DNA of 64,000 bases. It comes from CAYVUM01 sp964619055. Lineage in GTDB: Bacteria; Pseudomonadota; Alphaproteobacteria; Rhodospirillales; Defluviicoccaceae. Where the stretch lies: positions 1 through 64,000 of the forward strand of contig CAZUDB010000003.1 of the NCBI GenBank assembly GCA_964619055.1. The letters run 5' to 3'. The translations under genes and the position numbers were made by a program. Positions 46,848-55,525 of the stretch are shown here, one piece after another. A model generated the notes under the pieces. That model made no database searches and had not been told where the DNA came from. It saw only the letters and a program-made list of their open reading frames with translations. Position 1 is the first letter of the stretch. Each line of letters begins with the position of its first letter.

Positions 46848-47678
46848 ATGATGCCGGTGGACGATGTCCGGAGTCAGGGTGCCATAGACCCCATACTCTT
46901 CAATAATTTCGAAGTGCGGCTAACGGCCGGCGCTGACGATGTAGCCGCAGTCCAGGCACTTCGCTACCGGGTGTTCTACGAAGAAATGGCCGCGCAACCG
47001 ACCGATGACATGCGGAGCTGCCGACGCGACTACGATGCCTTCGACATGATTTGCGATCACCTGATGGTCAGGGATTTAGAGGATATGCCAGAGGGGCAGC
47101 CTCGGGTTGTCGGCACCTACCGCCTGCTCAGACGATCCGTAGCCGATCTCCATAGCGGCTTTTACACCTCCCAGGAGTATGACCTTTCGACCCTGATGGC
47201 CCACCCCGGCGAGATCGTCGAGCTGGGCCGATCGTGCGTCGATCCGGAGTATCGGACCAAGGGGGTCATGCAGCTGCTGTGGCGGGGCCTTGCCGCTTAC
47301 GTCATCCACTATGATATCTATTTAATGTTTGGCTGCGCCAGCTTCCCCGGCACCGAGCCGGAGGAGATGAACGCAGCCCTCTCCTATCTTCATCACTACC
47401 ACCTGGCGCCCCAGTCGCTCCGGCCGCGCGCGCTGGATAACCAATACGTGGAAATGCACCGGCTGCCGCGGGCCAGCATTGACGTTCAGAGCGCCGTTAA
47501 TGATCTGCCACCCCTGATTAAGGGCTATCTTCGCGTTGGCGGATTTGTTGGTGATGGCGCCGTCGTGGACGAGCAGTTCGGAACCACGGATGTGTGCATG
47601 ATCGTCAAGACCGACCTGGTCACCAAGAAGTACGACCGCCACTATCGGCGGCCGTTCGGAGATCGGGTCGCGGCCTGA
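46848..47678 (+). CDS. olsB: Ornithine N-acyltransferase OlsB (GNAT fold)
   Basis: A 276-residue GNAT-fold acyltransferase. Segments include VQALRYRVFYEEMAA, FDMICDHLMVRDLED, GTYRLLRRSVADLHSGFYTS, IVELGRSCVDPEYRTKGVMQ (pantetheine loop) and LMFGCASFPGTEPEEMNAAL. OlsB attaches a 3-hydroxyacyl group from acyl carrier protein to ornithine, giving lyso-ornithine lipid. The OlsA gene starts 12 nt after its stop, which secures the assignment. Tandem ATGs at 46848 and 46851 leave the start uncertain by one codon. Confidence 0.9.
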   Translation: MMPVDDVRSQGAIDPILFNNFEVRLTAGADDVAAVQALRYRVFYEEMAAQPTDDMRSCRRDYDAFDMICDHLMVRDLEDMPEGQPRVVGTYRLLRRSVADLHSGFYTSQEYDLSTLMAHPGEIVELGRSCVDPEYRTKGVMQLLWRGLAAYVIHYDIYLMFGCASFPGTEPEEMNAALSYLHHYHLAPQSLRPRALDNQYVEMHRLPRASIDVQSAVNDLPPLIKGYLRVGGFVGDGAVVDEQFGTTDVCMIVKTDLVTKKYDRHYRRPFGDRVAA

Positions 47679-47690
47679 TCGCGCCCATCC

Positions 47691-48620
47691 ATGGCAGCCA
47701 AACCCTTAGTCAATCCGCTGCGCGCCGTCGCGCGTCTTGTGCCACTGTTCCTGGCGACCGTGGTGCTGTCGACGCTGTATGCACTGGCACCGCGCTCGGC
47801 GCGGCGCTGGCGGCGATACTGGCAGATCGCCACATGCCGAACCGCAACCTGGCTGCTTGGCTTGTCACTGGAGGTGACGGGATCACAGGACCCGCACCGG
47901 CCGCTGTTGGTCTGCGCCAATCATGTTTCCTATCTCGATATCGTCGTGCTGTCACAGCTCGCCGAAGGCACGTTCGTCGCCAAGAGCGAGATTGCCGACT
48001 GGCCGCTGTTTGGCTGGATCGGACGAATCACCAATACGATTTTTGTCACCCGGTCCCCGGCGCGGGCCCGTGAACAGCGCCTGGACATCGACCGGCGATT
48101 GCGCAGCGGTGACAATCTGATTCTGTTTCCGGAGGGCACCAGCACTGACGGCACCTCGGTGTTGCCCTTCAAGTCGTCCCTTTTCGATATCGTCACGCGT
48201 GGACCGAAATCAGAAAACGAGACGGCCGACGCCGGTGCGTCGGCACTATTGCAGCCCGTCTCAATCGCCTACGCAACAGCCAAAGACGGCACGCCGCTTC
48301 AGGGCGAATTGACGGAATTGTATTGCTGGTACGGCGGGATGACGCTGGCCCCGCATCTTTGGCGCGTGGCCGGCATGCGGGGCGCCATCGTCCGCGTGGC
48401 CTTTCATCCCATTGTCGATCCCGCCACGCTGCCCGATCGCAAGGCCATCGCCCGCGCCTGCCATGACGTGATCGCCAAAGCGGTCGCCACCGCTCATGGA
48501 CGCGGCGAGGTCAGAACGGTCGTCACGGACCATGACGAGACCAAGGCACGCGAACACGTTGACACGTTCTCGGCCCAAAAAAAGGACCCGCCAGAACGGC
48601 GGGTCCAAGCGATCGAGTAA
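47691..48620 (+). CDS. olsA: Lyso-ornithine lipid O-acyltransferase OlsA
   Basis: A 309-residue PlsC-type acyltransferase with an N-terminal membrane helix (about 12-33). The HX4D catalytic motif is NHVSYLDIVV (about 76) and the substrate motif is FPEGTSTDGTSVLPFKSSLF. It adds the second acyl chain to lyso-ornithine lipid, and such enzymes may also act on lysophosphatidate. Cotranscribed with olsB. The last coding bases (KKDPPERRV) hold an intrinsic terminator for the opposite strand. Confidence 0.9.
   Translation: MAAKPLVNPLRAVARLVPLFLATVVLSTLYALAPRSARRWRRYWQIATCRTATWLLGLSLEVTGSQDPHRPLLVCANHVSYLDIVVLSQLAEGTFVAKSEIADWPLFGWIGRITNTIFVTRSPARAREQRLDIDRRLRSGDNLILFPEGTSTDGTSVLPFKSSLFDIVTRGPKSENETADAGASALLQPVSIAYATAKDGTPLQGELTELYCWYGGMTLAPHLWRVAGMRGAIVRVAFHPIVDPATLPDRKAIARACHDVIAKAVATAHGRGEVRTVVTDHDETKAREHVDTFSAQKKDPPERRVQAIE
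48574..48606 (-). terminator. Minus-strand terminator embedded in the olsA 3' end
   Basis: The 9-bp stem GGACCCGCC / GGCGGGTCC (48584-48592 and 48598-48606) has a 5-nt loop. Read on the minus strand, it is followed at once by seven Ts (the A-run at 48577-48583). It is oriented to stop transcripts coming from dcd, about 270 nt upstream in that direction. Confidence 0.8.
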
Positions 48621-48876
48621 GTCTGGGCGCAGCACCACCCCAGCCGCCTGATTGGCGGGCCCGGAGAAACGGCGTCCATACTATCGAAAGATCAGGAAGG
48701 TTGGGGAAACCTTCGGGCGGTGTTTAGCCGGCAACTGTGACAACGAAGTGTCATCGCAGCAAAAAAAAAGCCCAACCAAAACTCAAGTATTTTAGGGAGC
48801 ATCGGACCTTATTGTTTGGCTAGCATTGGCGCGATTATGAGCGAAATGAAAAACGAATTTTCAACCCATTAGCGGC

Positions 48877-50049
48877 TCATTGCCGAAACTGCTTCGCAAG
48901 CCGCAGACCCTGGCGCTGGTAGGACGATCCGATATCGATGCCGTACAGCTTATCCGGTTCGGCCGTCAGCGCCTCATACGCCAGCCGAGCGACGCGCTGA
49001 CCATCGCGAAGCACGAACGGCACCTCGAAGGACCTAATCTCCAGGACAGCGCGCGATCCGGAGCCGCCGCAGTCGGCCACTCCGAAGCCCGGATCGAAAA
49101 AGCCTGCGTAGTGAACCCGAAACTCCCCGATGCGGCTGTCATAAGGTCGCATTTCGGCGGCCTGATCCGTGGGCACAGTCACAGCCTCTTTGGAGGCCAG
49201 AATGTAGAAGTCACCTGGGTTTAGAACCAGAGGCCGCCGCCGGTCGGCCCACAGTGGCTCCCAGAAATCCTTGGGATCGTAGTGATCAACGCGGGCCAGA
49301 TCGATAAGATCAGCATGGCGCCGCGCGCGCCAGCCCACGGGCTGATCGACAGCGCCGGTGAGGTCCACGCTAACGGCGAGACCGCGTGGACCGGCCGCTA
49401 GCCCAGGCCCGCCGTCGGCGGCGTGCGCGTTTCGAAACAACCGACGCAGCGCTGATTCCCCCCCGCGACGCAGACCACGGCGAAATCGCAGCTGGTTCAA
49501 CCGCATACCTGCCTGGACAACGACGCTAAAAGTCCTGGGGCTGATCTCCACATGGAGCGGCCCGTCGTAGCCGCCGGTGACCTGATCGAATTCAATAGCG
49601 TGATCGGTGATCAAGCGGGTGAAGATATCGAGCCGGCCGGTCGAGCTCTTGGGGTTGGCGGCACCTGACAGTCCTGGCGGCAAACACAGCCGTTCCATCA
49701 ACGGCACGATGTAAACACAGCCCCGTTCCAACACCACGGGCCTGCTGAGATCGACGCGGTGCATGCCCACATCCTGGATGCCGTCCATGACCGAGGCGTG
49801 CTCGCCGGGAAGAAAGCCGGCACGGACCCGCCACGCGGTTTCGCCCAACCGGAGGTCGATGCTGGACGGCTGGATCTGGGCCTCACCGATGGTGCTTGCG
49901 GCCGAAATCACGCCGTCGTGGACGAGGGCGCGGAGCTCCTGCGATGGCAGCACGCCATGGGGACGACCGCCGGGGCCGTCTCCGTCCGGACCGAGCGGAA
50001 CGTCTCCATGATCAATGGTCGATCGATCGTGTCGGCTCTGCGTGCTCAA
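48877..50049 (-). CDS. dcd: 2'-deoxycytidine 5'-triphosphate deaminase (long form)
   Basis: A 390-residue protein of the two-domain dCTP deaminase form found in alphaproteobacteria, longer than the roughly 190-residue E. coli Dcd. Marks are QIQPSSIDLRLGETAWRVRA, LSGAANPKSSTGRLDIFTRL, GPLHVEISPRTFSVVVQAGM, LNQLRFRRG and the C-terminal ILASKEAVTVPTDQAAEMRP. It makes dUTP for thymidylate synthesis. The start is a TTG with GGGGG about 9 nt upstream; no earlier ATG fits. Confidence 0.88.
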   Translation of the reverse strand: MSTQSRHDRSTIDHGDVPLGPDGDGPGGRPHGVLPSQELRALVHDGVISAASTIGEAQIQPSSIDLRLGETAWRVRAGFLPGEHASVMDGIQDVGMHRVDLSRPVVLERGCVYIVPLMERLCLPPGLSGAANPKSSTGRLDIFTRLITDHAIEFDQVTGGYDGPLHVEISPRTFSVVVQAGMRLNQLRFRRGLRRGGESALRRLFRNAHAADGGPGLAAGPRGLAVSVDLTGAVDQPVGWRARRHADLIDLARVDHYDPKDFWEPLWADRRRPLVLNPGDFYILASKEAVTVPTDQAAEMRPYDSRIGEFRVHYAGFFDPGFGVADCGGSGSRAVLEIRSFEVPFVLRDGQRVARLAYEALTAEPDKLYGIDIGSSYQRQGLRLAKQFRQ

Positions 50050-50323
50050 CGGTTTTTGCCCCCAGGTGTTCCGTACCGCGTCCTTATCCGTGATCTGGTC
50101 GCAGCGACCAGTTAGCGGAGCGGCCGCTGCCGTTCAATGGACCTAACTTCGGTCCGGGTTGCTACCGTCACAATACTGCAGAATTTCTTTCCCCCGCACC
50201 TCTTGCGGCTCAACCATTGCGCACCATGTCCCTCACGCAATGCTGCACTCGCGAAACGGCAGTTGAACGCGATTCGCGCAAATGCAACATATCTCTATTC
50301 GCCTCGGGAGGGAGAGTAGACCG

Positions 50324-51217
50324 ATGAGCGTCCACACTAAGTGGAAAAAGGTGACCGTCCCCCAGATCCGCGCGCAAAAGGGTCAAGATCCCATCGTCTG
50401 CCTGACCGCTTATACGTCTTTGACGGCCGTTTTGCTGGACGACCATGTGGATCTGTTGCTGGTCGGTGATTCCCTCGGGATGGTCCTTTACGGCATGGAT
50501 TCTACGCTCGGCGTGACACTGGACATGATGATCGCCCATGGTCAGGCGGTGATGCGTGGGGCGCGCAAAGCGTGCGTCATCGTCGACATGCCGTTCGGTT
50601 CGTATCAGGAAAGCCCCGAGCAGGCCTTCCGCAACGCCGCAAGGGTCATGAAGGAAGTTGGCTGCGCCGGGGTCAAGCTCGAAGGTGGGGTCGAAATGGC
50701 CGAAACCATCCGCTTCCTGGTGGATCGCGGCATCCCGGTCCTGGCCCACATCGGCCTGCTGCCGCAATCCGTTAATACCGCCGGCGGGTTTCGCTCCTTG
50801 GGCCGGGAAGACAAGGAGTTCGACGGCATCATTGAGGACGCCCACGCCGTCGAGGCGGCCGGCGCCTTTGCGACCGTTATCGAGGGCACGGTGGAGCCGT
50901 TGGCCCGCCAGATCACGGGCTTGATCAACATCCCAACGATCGGTATCGGCGCCTCGCCGGCCTGCGATGGGCAAATCCTGGTGACCGAGGACCTGACGGG
51001 CCTGTTCAGCGGCTTCAAGCCTCGATTCGTCAAACGCTATGCCGAGCTCGGCGATGCCATCGCCGAAGCCGCCAGGAGCTACGCCGCGGATGTGCGATCC
51101 CGGCAGTTTCCAACGCCAGAGCATTGCTTTGGGGTAAAGCCTGCTGCCAAAGCCGTTGCGGTTGCCGCAGATAGCACGGACGACGAAGCACCTGCGGTGG
51201 CGGCCAGCGGCGGCTGA
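50324..51217 (+). CDS. panB: 3-methyl-2-oxobutanoate hydroxymethyltransferase
   Basis: A 297-residue ketopantoate hydroxymethyltransferase, the first committed step of pantothenate synthesis. Canonical segments are CLTAYTSLTAVLLDD, LLVGDSLGMVLYGMDSTLGV, VIVDMPFGSYQESPEQAFRN, GVKLEGGVEMAETI, AHIGLLPQSVNTAGGF and GIGASPACDGQILVTEDLTG. A GGGAGG site precedes the ATG. The last about 25 residues form an alanine-rich tail. panC follows after 44 nt. Confidence 0.96.
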   Translation: MSVHTKWKKVTVPQIRAQKGQDPIVCLTAYTSLTAVLLDDHVDLLLVGDSLGMVLYGMDSTLGVTLDMMIAHGQAVMRGARKACVIVDMPFGSYQESPEQAFRNAARVMKEVGCAGVKLEGGVEMAETIRFLVDRGIPVLAHIGLLPQSVNTAGGFRSLGREDKEFDGIIEDAHAVEAAGAFATVIEGTVEPLARQITGLINIPTIGIGASPACDGQILVTEDLTGLFSGFKPRFVKRYAELGDAIAEAARSYAADVRSRQFPTPEHCFGVKPAAKAVAVAADSTDDEAPAVAASGG

Positions 51218-51261
51218 GGGCTGCACGACCCGAAGCGCCAGGAAGTCAGGGGGCTATCACC

Positions 51262-52176
51262 TTGTCGCCAACGTCAAAGCCAAGCCATGTTAATGCCCCG
51301 GCCCACCTCGGGCCCGGCTTGGATATCGTGCGAACGGTGCCGAGTCTTCGCGGCCATGTGGGCGAGTGGCGCCAGCATGGCCTGTCCGTAGCGCTGGTCC
51401 CGACCATGGGAGCACTCCATAACGGCCACCTGTCGCTGATCCACGAGGCCCATAGCTTGACCGACCGGGTCGTGATCAGCCTTTTCGTCAACCCGACCCA
51501 GTTCGGCCCCAATGAGGACTTTGCCGTTTATCCCCGCGACGAAGCCGCCGACGCGGCAAAGCTGGTGGCGGCTGGCGCCCATGTGATGTTCGCGCCGGAT
51601 GTGGCTGAGATGTATCCGCCCGGCGCAACTGCGACCGTGAGCGTGCCAGGCTTGGGGGATACCCTGGAAGGGGCGTTTCGCCCTGGGTTCTTTACGGGTG
51701 TGGCGACCGTGGTGACCAAGCTCCTGCTGCAGACGCTGCCCGATGTGGCCCTGTTTGGAGAGAAGGACTTCCAGCAGCTTCAAGTGATCCGACGCTTCGT
51801 GCGGGATTTGGCCATCCCGGTCACGATCCATGGCTCGGCAACGGTTCGGGAGGACGACGGCCTCGCGCTCTCATCCCGGAACGCTTACCTCAGCGCTGAG
51901 GAGCGGGCCATTGCGCCCAACCTGCATGCCGCGCTTCAGGACGTTGCTCGGGCCGTTCGGGATGGTGACGATGCTGAGGTCGCGTGTGAGTCGGCAACGC
52001 GATCGCTGCTCACCGCCGGCTTTCATGCCGTTGACTATCTGACCGTCCGCGTCGCAGACACCCTGGAACCGCTTCCACCGACCTCCGACGAAGGCGGAGA
52101 CCGTCCCAAAGCGCGGGTCCTGGCTGCCGCCCGGCTTGGAAAAACCCGCCTCATCGACAATATCGCCGTCGACTGA
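51262..52176 (+). CDS. panC: Pantothenate synthetase
   Basis: A 304-residue ATP-dependent ligase joining pantoate and beta-alanine. The HIGH-like nucleotidyl motif is PTMGALHNGHLSLIHEA. Others are SLFVNPTQFGPNEDFAVYPR, FRPGFFTGVATVVTKLL, ALFGEKDFQQLQVIRRFV and the KMSK-like LALSSRNAYLS. It starts at TTG 51262 with AGGGGG 8 nt upstream. Together with panB it supplies the coenzyme A that the many CoA-dependent enzymes in this window use. Confidence 0.95.
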   Translation: MSPTSKPSHVNAPAHLGPGLDIVRTVPSLRGHVGEWRQHGLSVALVPTMGALHNGHLSLIHEAHSLTDRVVISLFVNPTQFGPNEDFAVYPRDEAADAAKLVAAGAHVMFAPDVAEMYPPGATATVSVPGLGDTLEGAFRPGFFTGVATVVTKLLLQTLPDVALFGEKDFQQLQVIRRFVRDLAIPVTIHGSATVREDDGLALSSRNAYLSAEERAIAPNLHAALQDVARAVRDGDDAEVACESATRSLLTAGFHAVDYLTVRVADTLEPLPPTSDEGGDRPKARVLAAARLGKTRLIDNIAVD

Positions 52177-52233
52177 CGGCGTTGACACAAACCGCCTCTA
52201 AGGTCGGGAGCGACCAAGCGTCGAAAGCCGGCC

Positions 52234-53127
52234 TTAACGGGCCATTAAGACGCCTCGACACTGGGCCGGTAAGTCGGCGAGCGAGGGCCGACGGGGTGGC
52301 CTCGATGTCGTCGGTTTTTTCTGCGGCCGTTTCGCTTCCTCAGAAAACCACCACGTCAAACTCGCGTCGCAACCGTCGCCGGGCGGCGGAGGTGCTTGGT
52401 CCTTACACGCCTGATTACTGGCGGGGCACGCCAGGCGAACGTGGAAATGATAGTCGTGCCCCCACCACGGCCGGAGCTTGCGCAGCCATCGCCGGTCACC
52501 CTCCGCTTGGGCACAGGCTGCCAACTTTATGGCAGGGTTTATGAATATTCGTGCTACGTCCGGCCGCTCGGCGGACCAGCGCAGCATGGCTAGCTGATCG
52601 GACGTCCAAGCATCGTTGACGCCCAACCCATCCGCCCTGACCATTGTGGTGGCGGAGATCGCCTCCCGCTCCTCGGCTGTTAAGGTGCGTTTCGGCGCAG
52701 CGCGGAGCCAGATGTCCGCATCCAGACCGACCTGGTGGCTGGCATGGCCGCTTTTCATCGGACCTCCGCGCGGTTGGGCCAGATCCCCGACTAAGATGCC
52801 TGGCATACCGCGCGCGGTCATCGCTTGGGCCAGATCCTTGACGAAGCGAATCAGCATCGGATGACCGTAAAAGCGGTTACGTGATGGCCGCATCACCTGA
52901 AAGCCGGGGCCATCCGCGGGCAGGGTTTCAGCACCGGCCAAGCAGCCCAGGTTGTAGGTGCCATAGACCTCCGGGCGCGCCGGGGTGGGCGCCGGCGTAC
53001 TCCACCATGTGGGGGCCGCCCACGCCGGATCACTCAGCATGGCCGTAACCATCGCCGCCAGCAGCGGGCCCCGACCTGCTCCGAAGCTCCGTTTCTCCGC
53101 CCGAAATTCTGTCCGCGTCCACGCCAT
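52234..53127 (-). CDS. mepA: Penicillin-insensitive murein endopeptidase (MepA family)
   Basis: 297 residues. ATG 53127 gives a signal peptide (about 1-37: basic N-terminus, LLAAMVTAML core, PAWA-AP cleavage), whereas the longer frame upstream does not. The LAS-type zinc site is GGPMKSGHASHQVGLDADIW and WWGHDYHFHVRLACP. Disulfide-forming cysteines are present. It cleaves D-Ala-meso-diaminopimelyl cross-links in the periplasm. The C-terminal 35 residues are a Lys/Pro-rich tail. Confidence 0.92.
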   Translation of the reverse strand: MAWTRTEFRAEKRSFGAGRGPLLAAMVTAMLSDPAWAAPTWWSTPAPTPARPEVYGTYNLGCLAGAETLPADGPGFQVMRPSRNRFYGHPMLIRFVKDLAQAMTARGMPGILVGDLAQPRGGPMKSGHASHQVGLDADIWLRAAPKRTLTAEEREAISATTMVRADGLGVNDAWTSDQLAMLRWSAERPDVARIFINPAIKLAACAQAEGDRRWLRKLRPWWGHDYHFHVRLACPASNQACKDQAPPPPGDGCDASLTWWFSEEAKRPQKKPTTSRPPRRPSLADLPAQCRGVLMAR

Positions 53128-53341
53128 CGCCGATTGCCATCCCTGTGTGGTGTCAAGACACACCGAGTGTATCACTGAAGTTGCCGGCGGCAGAATGGAG
53201 GGAACGCCGCGGATCACGGCCACTTTTGCTACAATGGAGTGGGCGATGAACAAACCGTAATGACCTCGACAGGGTCCTGTAACGCGCGCGGCCCAATTCT
53301 GCGACCAGGAACAGTTGATCAGACACGGAGGTTTCCTGCCC

Positions 53342-54493
53342 ATGAAGACCATGACCAAACCGCTGGGCGGTGCCATGGCCCTGCTACTCGTTGGGTCCCT
53401 CGTCACCGCCGGCCTACCAAGCCCAGTCGATGCCCGCTCGGCACCAACGAGCTTCGCCGACCTCATCGAAACCGCGAGCCCTGCTGTGGTTCAGATCACC
53501 GCCGAACGAACGGCAAGTGCGACCCCGGTTCCCCAAATTCCCGAGCATTTCCGCGACGGGCCATTCCGCGATTTCTTTGATCGCTATTTTGGCAACCGCA
53601 TTCCCGAGTTTACGCCCGGTGTACCGCGCGGGGCGATCGGGTCCGGCTTCGTCATCGACGCCGACGGCATCATCGTCACCAACCACCACGTCGTGGCTGG
53701 AGCCAGTGAGATCACGGTCACGCTGCGAACCGGTGAGAGCCTGCCGGCGACGCTGATCGGGTCCGATGACAAGACCGACCTGGCCGTCCTTCGCGTCGAG
53801 CCTGAGGCTCCGCTGCCTGCCGTGGAGTGGGGCGACTCCGATCGGACGCGTGTTGGTGACTGGGTGGTTGCGGTCGGTAGCCCCTTCGGCTTCGGTGGAA
53901 CCGTGACAGCCGGCATTGTGTCCGCGCGCGGGCGTGACCTGGGCGCCGGACCGTACGACGACTTTATCCAGATCGATGCTCCCATCAACAGTGGCAATTC
54001 CGGCGGGCCCCTGTTCGACGATGACGGAGAAGTTATCGGCGTGAACACCGCAATCGTGAGCCCGAGCGGCGGTAACATCGGCCTCGGCTTCGCCATCCCA
54101 GCCAAGCTGGCTGAGGGCATCGTGGACCAGCTGGTTGAGACCGGGACCGTCGAGCGCGGCTGGCTCGGTGTCTCCGTCCAACCGCTGACGACTGACCTGG
54201 CTGAGCAATTCGGACTTGAGGACGAGGCAGGGGCGCTCGTGGCATCCGTCATGGAGGGGGGCCCAGCAGAACTGGCGGGACTGCGTGCGGGCGACTTGAT
54301 CCTCCGGTTTGCCGACAATCCCGTGGAGACAACCAGGGATCTCTCGCGCGCTGTTGGATCGACCGCACCCGGCTCGACGGTGGAGCTCGTCTTGCACCGC
54401 GAGGGCTCCGAACTAACTCTCACCGTAGAGATTGGTCAGGCCAAAAAGACCGTCGCGGACTTGGCCCCATCGAAGCCCAAGGACGCAGGTTGA
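53342..54493 (+). CDS. Do-like periplasmic serine protease (DegP/HtrA)
   Basis: A 383-residue secreted protease. The signal peptide (about 1-32) precedes a trypsin-like domain with an intact triad: His116 (TNHHVVAG), Asp146 (DDKTDLAVL) and Ser220 (NSGNSGGPL). A single PDZ domain follows (about 270-365: RGWLGVSVQPLTTDLAEQFG, then LRAGDLILRFADNP). One PDZ domain rather than two places it nearer to DegS/short HtrA types. It degrades misfolded envelope proteins. The OmpR/EnvZ-type pair downstream is a plausible regulatory partner. Confidence 0.93.
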   Translation: MKTMTKPLGGAMALLLVGSLVTAGLPSPVDARSAPTSFADLIETASPAVVQITAERTASATPVPQIPEHFRDGPFRDFFDRYFGNRIPEFTPGVPRGAIGSGFVIDADGIIVTNHHVVAGASEITVTLRTGESLPATLIGSDDKTDLAVLRVEPEAPLPAVEWGDSDRTRVGDWVVAVGSPFGFGGTVTAGIVSARGRDLGAGPYDDFIQIDAPINSGNSGGPLFDDDGEVIGVNTAIVSPSGGNIGLGFAIPAKLAEGIVDQLVETGTVERGWLGVSVQPLTTDLAEQFGLEDEAGALVASVMEGGPAELAGLRAGDLILRFADNPVETTRDLSRAVGSTAPGSTVELVLHREGSELTLTVEIGQAKKTVADLAPSKPKDAG

Positions 54494-54844
54494 CCACGAG
54501 GCGCCTGAGCTTAGCTTGTTGAGATGGGTTGACGAAGACGCACCTGCGAGAGCTGGTCGCACCGAGCGACGGTAGTCGCCCTCCCAACTGCCAAACGCAC
54601 CAGGTGTCCTGAAGACGCGTCAACGCCGGCGCAACAACGGAACCATGCACCGAGGATTGCCGCCTCCCCCCCAACGGCAGTCCACCGGTTCCGGTCGGAC
54701 GTGCTGGCGGGCCCCGCTCCGGTGCTCCCTGCCGAGAGCGGGGCCACTTTTTTTTGTTTGCCATAATGCGCCTGGTTCCGGACCGCTGCGGGCAGGCGTT
54801 CATTGCCGTTTCTCGATGGTGCCGCACTGATTATGATGGTATCC
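54494..54844. other. Intergenic region after the HtrA gene
   Basis: 351 nt without a gene. The only clear structure is the terminator at 54710-54755 listed separately. The promoter of the response-regulator gene should lie in the last 80 nt, which are less GC-rich. Confidence 0.45.
54710..54755 (+). terminator. Intrinsic terminator of the HtrA gene
   Basis: The 10-bp stem GGCCCCGCTC / GAGCGGGGCC (54710-54719 and 54736-54745) has a 16-nt loop and is followed by AC and eight Ts. Confidence 0.85.
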
Positions 54845-55525
54845 ATGCATCTCCTGATTGTTGAGGATGACCAGGAAACGGCCGCTTACCTCGCCAAGGG
54901 ATTGAGCGAGAGCGGCCATCTCACTGACCACGCTGCGACGGGGACGGATGGCTTCGAGCTGGCCGTCAGTGGTCGCCACGACGCATTGATCGTAGACCGC
55001 ATGCTGCCCGGTATGGACGGCTTGACATTGATCACGCGCCTGCGCGACCGCGGCATCACAACACCGGCTTTGATTTTGAGTGCGCTCGGCAAGGTGGATG
55101 ATCGGGTGCGTGGCCTTCGCGCTGGCGGCGATGACTACCTAGTCAAACCGTTCGCGTTCACCGAACTGCTCGCCCGGATCGAAGCCCTCGTGCGCCGCTC
55201 CAGCGGCGAGGATAAGGTCGCGACCGTGCTGCGGGTGGCGGATTTGGAGCTGGATCTGCTCGCCAGAACCGCCACCCGCGCCGGGCACCACATTGATCTG
55301 CAGCCACGGGAGTTCCGCCTGCTCGAATACCTCATGCGCCATGCGGGCCAGGTCGTCACCCGAACCATGCTGTTGGAGGGGGTTTGGGACTATCACTTCG
55401 ACCCCCAGACCAACGTCATCGATGTGCACATCAGCCGGCTCAGGGCCAAGATCGATAAGGGTTTCGATCCGCCGTTGGTCCACACGGTCCGCGGCGCCGG
55501 GTACACGTTGCGTGCAGTTTCCTAA
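54845..55525 (+). CDS. OmpR/PhoB-type response regulator
   Basis: A 226-residue regulator. The receiver domain (about 1-112) has EDDQ, Asp51 in LIVDRMLPGMDG and Lys in YLVKPFAFTELLARI. The winged-helix DNA-binding domain (about 130-225) reads LELDLLARTATRAGHHIDLQ, LQPREFRLLEYLMRHAGQVV and VHTVRGAGYTLRAV. The start could also be ATG 54833 or 54836; 54845 gives the usual MxLLIVEDD N-terminus. It overlaps the kinase gene by 14 nt. Confidence 0.92.
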   Translation: MHLLIVEDDQETAAYLAKGLSESGHLTDHAATGTDGFELAVSGRHDALIVDRMLPGMDGLTLITRLRDRGITTPALILSALGKVDDRVRGLRAGGDDYLVKPFAFTELLARIEALVRRSSGEDKVATVLRVADLELDLLARTATRAGHHIDLQPREFRLLEYLMRHAGQVVTRTMLLEGVWDYHFDPQTNVIDVHISRLRAKIDKGFDPPLVHTVRGAGYTLRAVS

